Origin: JBFMFB01 sp040752115
GTDB taxonomy: Bacteria > Pseudomonadota > Gammaproteobacteria > Burkholderiales > Sulfuricellaceae
Direction: 5' to 3'
NCBI GenBank assembly: GCA_040752115.1
Contig: JBFMFB010000049.1
Coordinates: 1-11,153, forward strand
DNA length: 11,153 nt
The translations under genes were made by a program, and so were the position numbers. The notes beneath the pieces are model-generated. The model worked only from the letters and a program-made list of their open reading frames with translations. It was not told where the DNA came from and ran no database searches. Each line of letters begins with the position of its first letter. Position 1 is the stretch's first letter. Below, in pieces: positions 1-7,048 of this stretch.

Positions 1-109
1 GGGCTTCGGATACGGCGGTTTGCCCGGCGGCCGTGGGGGATTCGGCGGCGGGGGTTTCGGCGGAGGCGGTGGGGGTTTCGGCGGCGGAGGCGCCTCGGGA
101 AGATGGTAG
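1..109 (+). CDS. TPM-domain (YgcG-like) protein, C-terminal Gly-rich tail, partial
   Basis: Only the last ~35 residues are in the window; the frame starts at base 2 and ends at TAG 107-109. The visible part is almost pure glycine with interspersed phenylalanine (repeats of the type GGFGGGG) and ends GGGGASGRW. This low-complexity tail, with a terminal GxSGxW-like ending, is typical of YgcG/TPM-domain membrane proteins, whose TPM (TLP18.3/Psb32/MOLO-1) domain is followed by a transmembrane helix and a Gly-rich tail. The next gene, which is itself a TPM-domain protein, starts inside this one and overlaps its stop by 7 bp. That supports a translationally coupled pair. In many genomes such a pair follows a lemA-family gene, but that would lie outside the window and is not seen. 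Function of the family in bacteria is poorly defined. Confidence 0.75.
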   Translation, partial: GFGYGGLPGGRGGFGGGGFGGGGGGFGGGGASGRW

Positions 110-606
110 CGGATATCGGACGGCTGTTCAGGCATTTGTTCAGCGCCCGCTGGCGGGTGCGGCGCGCTTTTCCGGCGCGCGCGATGCGGGCGATCGAGGC
201 CGAGATACGTCAGTGCGAAGCGATGCATGAAGGCGAGCTTCGCTTTGCCGTGGAGGGCGAGCTGGATTTCCTCACCCTCCTGCGCAATCAGTCTGCGCGG
301 GAGCGGGCCATCGAGGTGTTTTCGCAGCTACGCGTCTGGGACACCGGCCACAACAACGGCGTGCTGATCTATCTGCTGTTGGCCGACCACGACGTGGAAA
401 TCATCGCCGATCGCGGTATTCACGCCCATGTCGGGGATCAGGGCTGGGAAGCGATCTGCCGCGACATGGAGCGGGCATTCCGGCAGGGGCGTTTCGAGGA
501 AGGGGTGATTGCCGGCATCCGCGCGGTGGGAGCTCACCTCGCCCGGCATTATCCGCGCCGCGGAGAGAAGGCGAACGAGCTGCCGAATGCGCCGGTGATA
601 CTCTGA
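103..606 (+). CDS. Small TPM-domain protein (TLP18.3/Psb32/MOLO-1 family)
   Basis: A 167-residue protein. The core (about residues 40-150) shows the TPM pattern: an N-terminal helix, then RVWDTGHNNGVLIYLLLADH, then a short strand with EIIADRGIHAHVGDQGW, then helices ending near HYP. The HNNGVLIYLL and ADRGI blocks are the recognisable signature. There is no signal peptide and no clear transmembrane segment, so it is probably cytoplasmic or peripheral, unlike the longer YgcG-type protein upstream. The family includes plant TLP18.3, reported to have acid phosphatase activity, but the bacterial role is not established and I do not assign an enzyme activity. The ATG overlaps the upstream stop by 7 bp, with GGGA just before it as a weak ribosome site, so coupling to the upstream gene is likely. 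Its stop lies 12 bp from the stop of the convergent lplT gene, with no evident terminator between them. Confidence 0.8.
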   Translation: MVADIGRLFRHLFSARWRVRRAFPARAMRAIEAEIRQCEAMHEGELRFAVEGELDFLTLLRNQSARERAIEVFSQLRVWDTGHNNGVLIYLLLADHDVEIIADRGIHAHVGDQGWEAICRDMERAFRQGRFEEGVIAGIRAVGAHLARHYPRRGEKANELPNAPVIL

Positions 607-618
607 TTTCCGTTTGCT

Positions 619-1857
619 TCAGCCGGCCGCGGCGCAGGGGATGGCGCGATGGCGGCGATAAATCAGCCCCATCACGATGCTGACGAAAGCGCCGAACGCG
701 ATCACGATCGCATCCACCGAGAAATTCTGCCACACCATCAGCGTATAGCCGCCCAGCAGCACGAGAATGCTGATGTTCTCGTTGAAATTTTGCACCGCGA
801 TGGAATGGCCCGCGCCCATCAGCAGATGGCCGCGGTGCTGCAGCAGCGCGTTCATTGGGACGACAAAGAAGCCCGCCAGCCCTCCGATCAGGAGCAGCAG
901 CGCAACGGCGACACGCCAGTCCGAGACGAAGATCATCGCCATCACCATGAATCCCATCAGAATGCCGGCCGGCAGGATCCTGACGGATTTTTCCAGGGTC
1001 ACGTACCGGCCGGCGACCACCGCGCCGCCTGCCACCCCCAGGCCGACGACTGCGGTCAGGATGTTGGCCTTGACATCGTCGAAGCGGAGCGCCGAGTTGG
1101 CCCATTTCAGCACCACCAGTTGCAGCGTGGCGCCCGCGCCCCAGAACAGCGTGGTGACGGCGAGCGAAACCTGGCCCTGAGGGTCGCGCCAGAGCAGCGT
1201 GAAGGAATGCCAGAAATCGTGCAGCACGAACAGCGGGTTCTTCTTCGGCATCCGGTGGTCGATGGCGATTCGCGGAATATACAGGTTGAACACCGCCGCG
1301 CCCAGATACAGCGCGATGATGACCGCGATCGCAAATTCCGGCGGCGTGTCGATGCCGGTTTCGATGCCGGGAAGGTCGAACGCGGCGAGCGCATGGGCGG
1401 CGATGACGGGGCTGGCGAGGATGCCGCCGACGACCGCGCCGAGAATGATGGCGGCGACGGTGAGGCCTTCCATCCAGCTATTGGCTACCACCAGTTGGTC
1501 GGGCGGCAGGTATTCCGTGAGGATGCCGTATTTGGCCGGCGAATAGGCCGCCGCCCCGAGGCCGACGATGCCGTAGGCATAGAGCGGCTGCATGCCCAGG
1601 AGCATCGCCACGCAGCCGGCAAACTTGATGCTGTTGCTGATGAACATCACCCGCCCCTTGGGGAGGGCGTCGGCGAAGGCGCCGACGAACGGCGCAAGCA
1701 GGATGTAGGAAATGACGAAGAATTCCTTGAGCACCGGGGTGTGCCAGTTGGGCGCGTTCAGATCCTTGAGTAGGGCGATGGCGGCGAAGAGCAGGGCATT
1801 GTCAGCGAGTGCGGACAAAAATTGCGCCGAGAGGATGATGTAGAAGCCGCGATTCAT
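619..1857 (-). CDS. lplT: Lysophospholipid transporter LplT (MFS flippase)
   Basis: A 412-residue major-facilitator protein of about 12 transmembrane helices, close to the ~400 residues of E. coli LplT. The family-typical N-terminus QFLSALADNALLFAAIALL (residues 12-30) is followed by the TM2-TM3 loop motif GAFADALPKGRV (59-70) and by SPAKYGILTEYLP after TM4, all characteristic of LplT. In E. coli it flips lysophosphatidylethanolamine and related lysolipids inward across the inner membrane, where the acyltransferase Aas re-acylates them. Here no aas gene or fused acyltransferase domain is present, so the re-acylation partner must be encoded elsewhere. It is the last gene of the - strand block, 103 bp after the fructosamine-kinase gene, with a possible promoter of its own in that gap. 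No good Shine-Dalgarno is visible before the ATG. The start is chosen because the first helix begins a few residues later. Confidence 0.9.
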   Translation of the reverse strand: MNRGFYIILSAQFLSALADNALLFAAIALLKDLNAPNWHTPVLKEFFVISYILLAPFVGAFADALPKGRVMFISNSIKFAGCVAMLLGMQPLYAYGIVGLGAAAYSPAKYGILTEYLPPDQLVVANSWMEGLTVAAIILGAVVGGILASPVIAAHALAAFDLPGIETGIDTPPEFAIAVIIALYLGAAVFNLYIPRIAIDHRMPKKNPLFVLHDFWHSFTLLWRDPQGQVSLAVTTLFWGAGATLQLVVLKWANSALRFDDVKANILTAVVGLGVAGGAVVAGRYVTLEKSVRILPAGILMGFMVMAMIFVSDWRVAVALLLLIGGLAGFFVVPMNALLQHRGHLLMGAGHSIAVQNFNENISILVLLGGYTLMVWQNFSVDAIVIAFGAFVSIVMGLIYRRHRAIPCAAAG

Positions 1858-1919
1858 CGGGTAAATGGGCCGTTGCGAAGCCGTGCGCCGGGTGTGTAAC
1901 GGTTTTGCATCAGAGCGCC

Positions 1920-1949
1920 TTTATACCATGAAATGGACAACGATGTCCT
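1920..1949 (-). promoter_or_regulatory. Candidate sigma70 promoter for lplT
   Basis: Read on the - strand, AGGACA (-35-like, 4 of 6 matches) is separated by 18 bp from TATAAA (-10-like, 5 of 6), about 60 bp before the lplT ATG. The -35 overlaps a small inverted repeat, GGACA-tcgt-TGTCC, that could be a weak hairpin after the upstream gene or a binding site. The call rests on consensus matching only. lplT could equally be read through from the upstream operon. Confidence 0.3.
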
Positions 1950-1960
1950 TGTTTCAGGCG

Positions 1961-2857
1961 TCATCCGATTTCTGCCAGCAGCTTGTCCATCAATCCCTCT
2001 GTTTGCGGGCGATAGCCGCCGCCGAAAAGGTTGAGGTGGTTGAGGACGTGGTACAGGTTGTACAAGTTTTTCCTCACGGCATAACCGGCAGTCAGCGGAA
2101 AGGCATCCCGATAGGCGGCATAGAAGCGCGCCGAAAAGCCGCCGAACAATTCGGTCATGGCGATGTCGGTTTCGCGGTCGCCGTAATAGACGGCAGGGTC
2201 GAAAATGACCGGCCGTCCCTGGCTGTCAACGCCCCAATTGCCGCCCCACAGGTCGCCGTGAAGCAGGGAGGGGACAGGGGCATGGCCGGCAAACAGGGCG
2301 GGGAGTTTTTCCGCCAGCCGCTCGCCCTTGCGCTGGAGCGCTCCGCCGTAGCCGTTGCGCGCCGCCAGTTCCAGTTGGACGCTTAGCCGACGTTCGCGCC
2401 AGAAGGCGATCCAGTCCGGGTCCGGGGTGTTGATCTGGGGGGTGGCGCCGATGGTGTTGTCGATGCGCCAGCCGTGTCTTTCGCCGGTCGTGCGGTGCAT
2501 CTGCGCCAATTGCCGCCCGAGCGCCTCGTGCGCCGCAGCGGGGCCGTCGCCGAGGTCGATGTATTCGAGCACCAGATAGGCGGAATTTTCCGCCGTGCCC
2601 CGGCAGAGCGGACGAGGGCAGCGGATCGCGCCGCTCGCCGCGATTTCTTCCAGCCCGGCTGCCTCCGCCTCGAACATCGCTGCCTTCGCGGCCTCGTTGA
2701 GCTTGACGAAATAGCGCCAGGCTCCGTCCGACACCGCGTAGGCGCGGTTGATGCAGCCGCCGCCAACGGCTTGGCGCTCGCGCGGCGCGAACGGCTGCCC
2801 GGCGGCACGGGAGATGTGCGCGCCGATTTCAGCCCAGAGCGATTCGGCCGGCTTCAT
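1961..2857 (-). CDS. Fructosamine/ketosamine-3-kinase family protein
   Basis: A 298-residue protein of the fructosamine kinase family (E. coli YniA type, 286 aa), an aminoglycoside-phosphotransferase-like fold. Visible landmarks are the nucleotide-binding loop GGGCINRAY (32-40), the lysine strand YFVKLN with K52, the hinge YLVLEYIDL (94-102), the catalytic loop LLHGDLWGGN (198-207, Asp202 as catalytic base) and the metal-binding FDPAVYYGDRE (219-229, Asp220). All kinase residues look intact. Family members phosphorylate ketosamines formed by glycation of protein amines so that they decompose (deglycation). The true substrate of bacterial members is often unknown. It starts 23 bp after arnA_C on the same strand, in a position where arn operons may carry arnD, and is probably co-transcribed. 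There is no strong Shine-Dalgarno. Whether it has anything to do with L-Ara4N chemistry is open. Confidence 0.88.
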   Translation of the reverse strand: MKPAESLWAEIGAHISRAAGQPFAPRERQAVGGGCINRAYAVSDGAWRYFVKLNEAAKAAMFEAEAAGLEEIAASGAIRCPRPLCRGTAENSAYLVLEYIDLGDGPAAAHEALGRQLAQMHRTTGERHGWRIDNTIGATPQINTPDPDWIAFWRERRLSVQLELAARNGYGGALQRKGERLAEKLPALFAGHAPVPSLLHGDLWGGNWGVDSQGRPVIFDPAVYYGDRETDIAMTELFGGFSARFYAAYRDAFPLTAGYAVRKNLYNLYHVLNHLNLFGGGYRPQTEGLMDKLLAEIG

Positions 2858-2880
2858 GCTGCCGCGCCTGCGAGCAGGCT

Positions 2881-3924
2881 TTACTCCACCAAGGCGCGCG
2901 CTTCCGCGACCTGCCCGCGGTAGGCGTCGAAAATGTGCTTGAGCGCCTGCTGCATGGAAACCTGGGGTTTCCAGGCCAGGTCGCGCATGGTGTTCTCGAT
3001 CTTCGGCACGCGGTTTTGCACGTCCTGGTAGCCCTTGCCGTAGTAGTCGGCGGAGCTGACCTCGACGGTTTTCACCTTCTTCGCGCTCTCCGCGTATTCC
3101 GGGTATTCCAGAGCGAGATCGAGCATCATCTTCGCCAGTTCCTTCACCGAGTAGTTGTTGACCGGGTTGCCGATGTTGTAGATCTGGCCGCTTGCCACGC
3201 CGTTCTTGTTTTCGATGATCTTCATCAGCGCATCCACGCCGTCATCGATGTAGGTAAAGGAGCGCTTGGCGGCGCCGCCGTCCACCAGCTTGATATCCTC
3301 GCCGCGCACGATGTGGCCGAGGAACTGGGTGATGACGCGCGAGCTGCCTTCCTTGGGCGCGTTGAGGCTGTCCAGCCCGGCGCCGATCCAGTTGAACGGG
3401 CGGAACAGGGTGAAATCGAGCTCGCCTTCCATGGCGTAGGCCCAGATCACGCGGTCCATGAGCTGCTTGGAGCAGGAGTAGATCCAGCGCGGTTTGTTGA
3501 TCGGGCCCAGGATCAGCTCGGAGTTGTCCGGGTCGAATTCGCCGTCGCGGCACATGCCGTAGACTTCGGAGGTGGATGGGAAGATCACCCGTTTGCCGTA
3601 TTTCACGCACTGGCGCACGATCGGCAGGTTGGCCTCGAAATCCAGCTCGAACACCTTGAGCGGTTCCTTGACGTAGGTTGCGGGCGTGGCGATCGCCACC
3701 AGCGGCAGCACCACGTCGCATTTTTTCACGTGGTATTCGATCCATTCCTTGTTGATGGTGATGTCGCCCTCGAAGAAATGGAAGCGCGGATTGCCCGCCA
3801 GGTCGGCGACCCGGTCGCGCTGCATGTCCATGCCGTACACTTCCCAGTCGGTGGCATCGAGGATGCGCTGCGAGAGGTGATGGCCGATGAAGCCGTTGAC
3901 ACCGAGGATCAGAACCTTCTTCAT
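2881..3924 (-). CDS. arnA: UDP-glucuronate dehydrogenase/decarboxylase (ArnA C-terminal half, stand-alone)
   Basis: A 347-residue SDR-family enzyme matching the C-terminal half of E. coli ArnA, which oxidises UDP-glucuronate at C4 with NAD+ and decarboxylates it to UDP-4-keto-pentose, the substrate of ArnB. The Rossmann motif is GVNGFIG (8-14). The residues reported as catalytic in E. coli ArnA (S433, E434, Y463, K467, R619) correspond to S119, E120, Y149, K153 and R305 here, all at a constant offset of 314, so the domain is collinear. Similar stand-alone enzymes (for example U4kpxs of Ralstonia) have been described as UDP-4-keto-pentose/UDP-xylose synthases, so some UDP-xylose output is possible. 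The formyltransferase half is the preceding gene, so ArnA is split. The start has a good AGGGA ribosome site 7 nt upstream. The cytoplasmic product would feed ArnB. Confidence 0.93.
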   Translation of the reverse strand: MKKVLILGVNGFIGHHLSQRILDATDWEVYGMDMQRDRVADLAGNPRFHFFEGDITINKEWIEYHVKKCDVVLPLVAIATPATYVKEPLKVFELDFEANLPIVRQCVKYGKRVIFPSTSEVYGMCRDGEFDPDNSELILGPINKPRWIYSCSKQLMDRVIWAYAMEGELDFTLFRPFNWIGAGLDSLNAPKEGSSRVITQFLGHIVRGEDIKLVDGGAAKRSFTYIDDGVDALMKIIENKNGVASGQIYNIGNPVNNYSVKELAKMMLDLALEYPEYAESAKKVKTVEVSSADYYGKGYQDVQNRVPKIENTMRDLAWKPQVSMQQALKHIFDAYRGQVAEARALVE

Positions 3925-3939
3925 TGTTGTTCCCTAGTC

Positions 3940-3953
3940 GAAAATTGAAAATT
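3940..3953 (+). repeat. Two copies of 7-bp repeat GAAAATT in the arnA_N/arnA_C gap
   Basis: GAAAATT occurs twice in tandem, making up half of the 28-bp spacer between the two arnA halves. The last base of the second copy is also the final base of the arnA_N stop codon on the - strand. It is AT-rich against strongly GC-rich surroundings. It looks like a short copy of an intergenic heptamer repeat, although two copies alone could be chance. Confidence 0.5.
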
Positions 3954-4879
3954 CATTTGCCCAGCGGCAGCGAGGCGTTGCCGTGGGCTATAGCGATGTC
4001 TTGCGCGCTCATCGCCCTGCCATCGAGCTCGAAAGCCAAAATCCGCAGCACTTTACCATCGCCGCAGTCGGCATAGCAACGCCCGTTTTCGCAATAGAAC
4101 GAGGGCACGCTTGAGCGCGGCGCTTTGCCGGGCTGGAGCAGGGTCTTCAGCACGCGCATCGGCTTGCCCGCGAGCGTGGTGAACGCGCCGGGGTAGGGCG
4201 GGGCGACGGCGCGGACGAGGTTGTGGATCATCTCGGCGCCCTGGCTCCAGTCGATCCGGCCGTCCTCCGGGCGGCGGCCGCCGAAATAGCCGCCCTGGCG
4301 CAGGTCCTGCGGCATCCGTTTCGCCGTGCCGGCAAGCAGCGCGGGCAGGCAGCGGTCGAGGGCGATTTCCGCCGCGCAGGTGACCTTGTTGAATACCTCC
4401 AGCCCGGTATCGTCCGGCAGGATGGGTACCGCCTGCCGCTCCACGATGTCGCCATCGTCCGGCTTTTCCGTCATGTAGTGGAGGGTGGCGCCGGTTTCGC
4501 GCTCGCCTTTGATGATGGCCCAGTTGACCGGCACCCGCCCGCGATATTTGGGCAAAAGCGAGCCGTGCATGTTGAGCGCGCCGCGGGCGGGGATGTCCAG
4601 CAGCGGCTTCTTCAGCATGTTGCGGTAGTAGAACGAAAACAGGAAATCCGGTTGCAGCGCCCGGATTTTTGCCACGAGTTCCGGCGTGTTGGGATCGTCG
4701 GGCGTGGTGGCTTCGATATCATGCAGCGCGGCCAATTCGGCCACGCTTTGGAACCAGATGTTTTCTTCCGGGCTGTCGGTGTGCGTCACCACCAGCGGCA
4801 CTTTCACGCCGTGGGCGAGCAGCACCGACAGGCAGCGCACGCCGACGTTGTGGTAGGCGAAGACGACGGCGGTGGTCAT
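3953..4879 (-). CDS. arnA: UDP-L-Ara4N formyltransferase (ArnA N-terminal half, stand-alone)
   Basis: A 308-residue formyltransferase collinear with the N-terminal domain of E. coli ArnA (~304 aa), which N-formylates UDP-L-Ara4N using 10-formyltetrahydrofolate. The start TTAVVFAYHN matches ArnA with one extra residue. The catalytic Asn102/His104/Asp140 of E. coli correspond to N103, H105 (in ALNMHGSLLPKYRGR) and D141 (in KPDDGD), so activity is expected. A C-terminal OB-like domain follows from about residue 210. An ATG 57 bp further upstream is in frame, but the added residues are encoded by repeat DNA, so 4879 is preferred. This start lacks a Shine-Dalgarno and lies 11 nt after one arm of a 19-bp inverted repeat, which could affect its translation. 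Formylation is normally reversed by ArnD, which is not in the window. Confidence 0.92.
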   Translation of the reverse strand: MTTAVVFAYHNVGVRCLSVLLAHGVKVPLVVTHTDSPEENIWFQSVAELAALHDIEATTPDDPNTPELVAKIRALQPDFLFSFYYRNMLKKPLLDIPARGALNMHGSLLPKYRGRVPVNWAIIKGERETGATLHYMTEKPDDGDIVERQAVPILPDDTGLEVFNKVTCAAEIALDRCLPALLAGTAKRMPQDLRQGGYFGGRRPEDGRIDWSQGAEMIHNLVRAVAPPYPGAFTTLAGKPMRVLKTLLQPGKAPRSSVPSFYCENGRCYADCGDGKVLRILAFELDGRAMSAQDIAIAHGNASLPLGK

Positions 4880-4884
4880 AAGGT

Positions 4885-4912
4885 AAGGCTGAAGGCGGAA
4901 GGATGAAGGCTG
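4885..4912 (+). repeat. AAGGNNG heptamer array, left arm (4 units)
   Basis: Four direct 7-bp units on the + strand: AAGGCTG, AAGGCGG, AAGGATG, AAGGCTG. Bases 4891-4909 (GAAGGCGGAAGGATGAAGG) are the exact reverse complement of 4977-4995 in the array on the other side of the spacer. Transcribed from the - strand, this arm is the 3' side of a possible long hairpin and ends 11 nt before the arnA_N ATG. Confidence 0.9.
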
Positions 4913-4959
4913 AAAAATACGCTTGCCATGCCACACGTCCCAAGCCCGCTCCGCTTATT

Positions 4960-4994
4960 CATCCTTCATCCTTCATCCTTCATCCTTCCGCCTT
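4960..4994 (-). repeat. AAGGNNG heptamer array, right arm (5 units), running into arnC
   Basis: On the - strand the array reads AAGGCGG once and then AAGGATG four times, i.e. CATCCTT four times and CCGCCTT on the + strand. It is inverted relative to the 4885-4912 array. The first two units lie inside arnC: they encode its last residues (KAEG), and the TGA stop comes from the GGATGA of the repeat. Together the two arrays fill most of the 100-bp gap between arnC and the formyltransferase gene. Confidence 0.92.
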
Positions 4995-5921
4995 CTCCAG
5001 CACCGCCTGCACCAGATAGCGCGGCCGGTGGCGCACCTGGAGATAGATTCGCCCCACATACTCGCCCAGCAGGCCGATGCCGAACAGGGTGATGCCGATC
5101 AGGAAAAAGGCGATGGCGAACAGGGTGAAGACCCCTTCCGCTTCGGGGCCGACAATCAGGCGGCGGATCAGCAGCAGCACGACGAACAGCGCGGAGGCGA
5201 GCGAGACGCCGATGCCGGCGAGCGAGAACATTTGCAGCGGCAAGAGCGAAAAGCCGGTCATCAGATCGAAGTTCAGGCGGATCAGGCTGTAAAACGAATA
5301 CTTGGATTCGCCTACGGCACGCTCTTCATGTTCCACCACCACCTCGGCCGGGTTGCTGGCGAAGGAGTAGGCCAGCGCGGGGATGAAGGTGTTGACCTCG
5401 TGGCAGCTGTTGATGGCGTCGATCACGGCGCGGTCGTAGGCGCGCAACATGCAGCCCTGGTCGGCCATCCTGATGCCGGTGGTGCGTTCGCGCAGCCGGT
5501 TGATCAGTCGCGAGGCGAGGTGCCGCCCCAGGCTGTCGCGGCGCTTCCTGCGGATGCTGCCGACGTAGTCGTAGCCCTCGTCCATCTTGGCGAGCAGCTT
5601 GCCGATTTCTTCCGGCGGATTTTGCAGATCGGCGTCCAGGGTCACGACGCGGCGCCCGCGGCAATGCTCGAATCCGGCCATGATCGCCATGTGCTGGCCG
5701 AAGTTGCCGTTGAACAGGATTACGCGCGTGGCCTCCGGCCGCTTCTCGAACTGGCCGCGCAGGATCGCGGCCGAGCGGTCGCGGCTGCCGTCGTTGATGA
5801 AGACGACCTCGTAGCCGATGCCGAGTTTGTCGAGTGCGGGGTAAAGCCGATCGAAGAGCGCCTGCAGCCCCTGTTCCTCGTTGTAAACGGGGATGACGAC
5901 GGAGAGTTCGGGATTGCTCAT
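4980..5921 (-). CDS. arnC: Undecaprenyl-phosphate L-Ara4FN transferase ArnC (GT2)
   Basis: A 313-residue inner-membrane glycosyltransferase (E. coli ArnC is 322 aa) that moves formylated L-Ara4N from UDP to undecaprenyl phosphate on the cytoplasmic face. The GT2 domain starts LSVVIPVYNEEQG (6-18) and carries FINDGS (41-46), LDADLQNPPEE (95-105, the DAD metal/nucleotide motif) and GCMLRAYDR (156-164). Two transmembrane helices follow (about 229-253 and 263-287), then GEYVGRIYLQVRHRPRYLV, very close to ArnC. Related GT2 enzymes such as DPM-like or GtrB proteins share this layout, but the ArnB/ArnA/ArnT neighbours settle the call. The start is the ATG that overlaps the arnB stop as ATGA; a longer in-frame ATG at 5960 would lie inside arnB. 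The C-terminal residues and stop are encoded by the heptamer repeat, so the tail differs from family members. Confidence 0.93.
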   Translation of the reverse strand: MSNPELSVVIPVYNEEQGLQALFDRLYPALDKLGIGYEVVFINDGSRDRSAAILRGQFEKRPEATRVILFNGNFGQHMAIMAGFEHCRGRRVVTLDADLQNPPEEIGKLLAKMDEGYDYVGSIRRKRRDSLGRHLASRLINRLRERTTGIRMADQGCMLRAYDRAVIDAINSCHEVNTFIPALAYSFASNPAEVVVEHEERAVGESKYSFYSLIRLNFDLMTGFSLLPLQMFSLAGIGVSLASALFVVLLLIRRLIVGPEAEGVFTLFAIAFFLIGITLFGIGLLGEYVGRIYLQVRHRPRYLVQAVLEKAEG

Positions 5922-7048
5922 TTCCTGCTGTTCTCGATGATTTCCTTGACTGCGCCGCACACCCGTTCCACGTCCTCGAAGCTCATCGCCGGGAACAGCG
6001 GAAGCGTGACGGTTTCGCGCCCGATCCGCTCGGCGTTGGGGAAATTGCCGAACTGGTAGCCCAAATGGCGGTACAAGGTAAAGAGATGCAGCGCCGGGTA
6101 ATGAACGCCGACGCCGATGTTGCGTTCGTGCATGGCCTTGATGAATTGCTGGCGGGTGATCCTGAGCCGGTCGAACGGCACCAGCGGGGCGAACATGTGC
6201 CAGCTGTGGCCTTCGTCGCCGCGGGCGGGCAGCAGGCAGGGAGGATCAGTATCGAAATGCTTGAAATAGTGGGCGACGAGCTCGCGCCGTCTGGCGTTGA
6301 AGCCGTCGAGCTGCGGCAGTTGTCCCAGGCCGATGCGGGCGGACACGTCGGAGAGGTTGTATTTTCCGCCGGCGACCGTCACATCCATGTTGCCTTCGCT
6401 GTCGCGCGAGATGCCATGGAAACGCAGCCGGTCGAGGCGCGGCAGCTCGTCCGGTTCGGCGATGCTGAGCGCCCCGCCCTCGATGGTGGTCATGTTCTTG
6501 TTGGGGTGGAAGCTGAACGAGACGATATCACCGAAACTGCCGATCTTCCGTCCTTCCCAGCTCGACCCGATGGCGTGCGCCGCATCCTCGATGACCCGCA
6601 GCCTGTGCTTGCGCGCCAGCTCGTAGAGCCTGCCCATGTCCACCGGCAGGCCGGCGAAATGCACCGGCATGATCGCCTTGGTTCTCGGAGTGATCGCGGC
6701 CTCGGCCTGATCCAGGTCGATATTGCGCGTGGCCAGGTCCACGTCCACGAACACCGGCTTCGCGCCCACGCGCATGATGACGTTGGGGGTGGCGGTAAAG
6801 CTCATCGCCGGCGTGATGACTTCGTCGCCGGGGCCAGCGCCGCTCAGTTGCAGCGCCACTTCCAGCCCGCCGGTGGCGGAGGTGAAGGCGCGCACCGGGC
6901 GGCCGCCGAGATATCCCGACAGGGCTTCCTCGAAGGCCAGCACCTGCGGGCCGCTTGCCAGCCAGCCGGAACGCAGCACTTCGACGACGCCCTGGATGGT
7001 GGCTTCATCGAGCGTGGGACGGGTAAAGGGCAGATAAGTCACGGGCAA
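5918..7048 (-). CDS. arnB: UDP-4-keto-pentose aminotransferase ArnB (DegT/DnrJ/EryC1/StrS)
   Basis: A 376-residue PLP-dependent aminotransferase (E. coli ArnB is 379 aa) that converts UDP-4-keto-pentose to UDP-L-Ara4N with glutamate as amino donor. The N-terminus YLPFTRPTLDE and LRSGWLASGP match ArnB. EDAAHAIG (154-161) contains the PLP-ring Asp155, and SFHPNKNMTTIEGG (179-192) contains the Schiff-base lysine, K184. The C-terminal VGVHYPALHLFTLY is also family-typical. There is no ATG near the expected start. The listed start is TTG directly after the stop of the upstream gene; a GTG two codons further in (7042) is equally compatible with the conserved N-terminus and with the GGAG upstream. 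The stop overlaps the arnC ATG. Other sugar aminotransferases of this superfamily are similar, so the specific role rests partly on the operon. Confidence 0.92.
   Translation of the reverse strand: MPVTYLPFTRPTLDEATIQGVVEVLRSGWLASGPQVLAFEEALSGYLGGRPVRAFTSATGGLEVALQLSGAGPGDEVITPAMSFTATPNVIMRVGAKPVFVDVDLATRNIDLDQAEAAITPRTKAIMPVHFAGLPVDMGRLYELARKHRLRVIEDAAHAIGSSWEGRKIGSFGDIVSFSFHPNKNMTTIEGGALSIAEPDELPRLDRLRFHGISRDSEGNMDVTVAGGKYNLSDVSARIGLGQLPQLDGFNARRRELVAHYFKHFDTDPPCLLPARGDEGHSWHMFAPLVPFDRLRITRQQFIKAMHERNIGVGVHYPALHLFTLYRHLGYQFGNFPNAERIGRETVTLPLFPAMSFEDVERVCGAVKEIIENSRK

Noticed and set aside
35..94. GGCGG-rich tandem DNA repeat
   Set aside because: It is explained by the Gly/Phe-rich protein tail of the YgcG-like gene and does not extend outside the frame.
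649..1773. 374-codon + strand open frame opposite lplT
   Set aside because: It is a shadow of lplT codon bias: low-complexity Asp/His/Gln/Arg composition, no motif, no ribosome site.
1930..1950. Intrinsic terminator after the fructosamine-kinase gene
   Set aside because: The GGACA/TGTCC hairpin has only 5 bp and is followed by just three T residues on the - strand, so it is too weak to call.
4880..4936. N-terminal extension of the formyltransferase to an upstream ATG at 4936
   Set aside because: The extra 19 residues are encoded by heptamer repeat and spacer DNA and have no counterpart in ArnA, whose start aligns with the ATG at 4879.
5922..5960. Longer arnC start at 5960
   Set aside because: It would add 13 polar residues inside arnB; the ATGA overlap start matches the GT2 domain start and the operon's other junctions.
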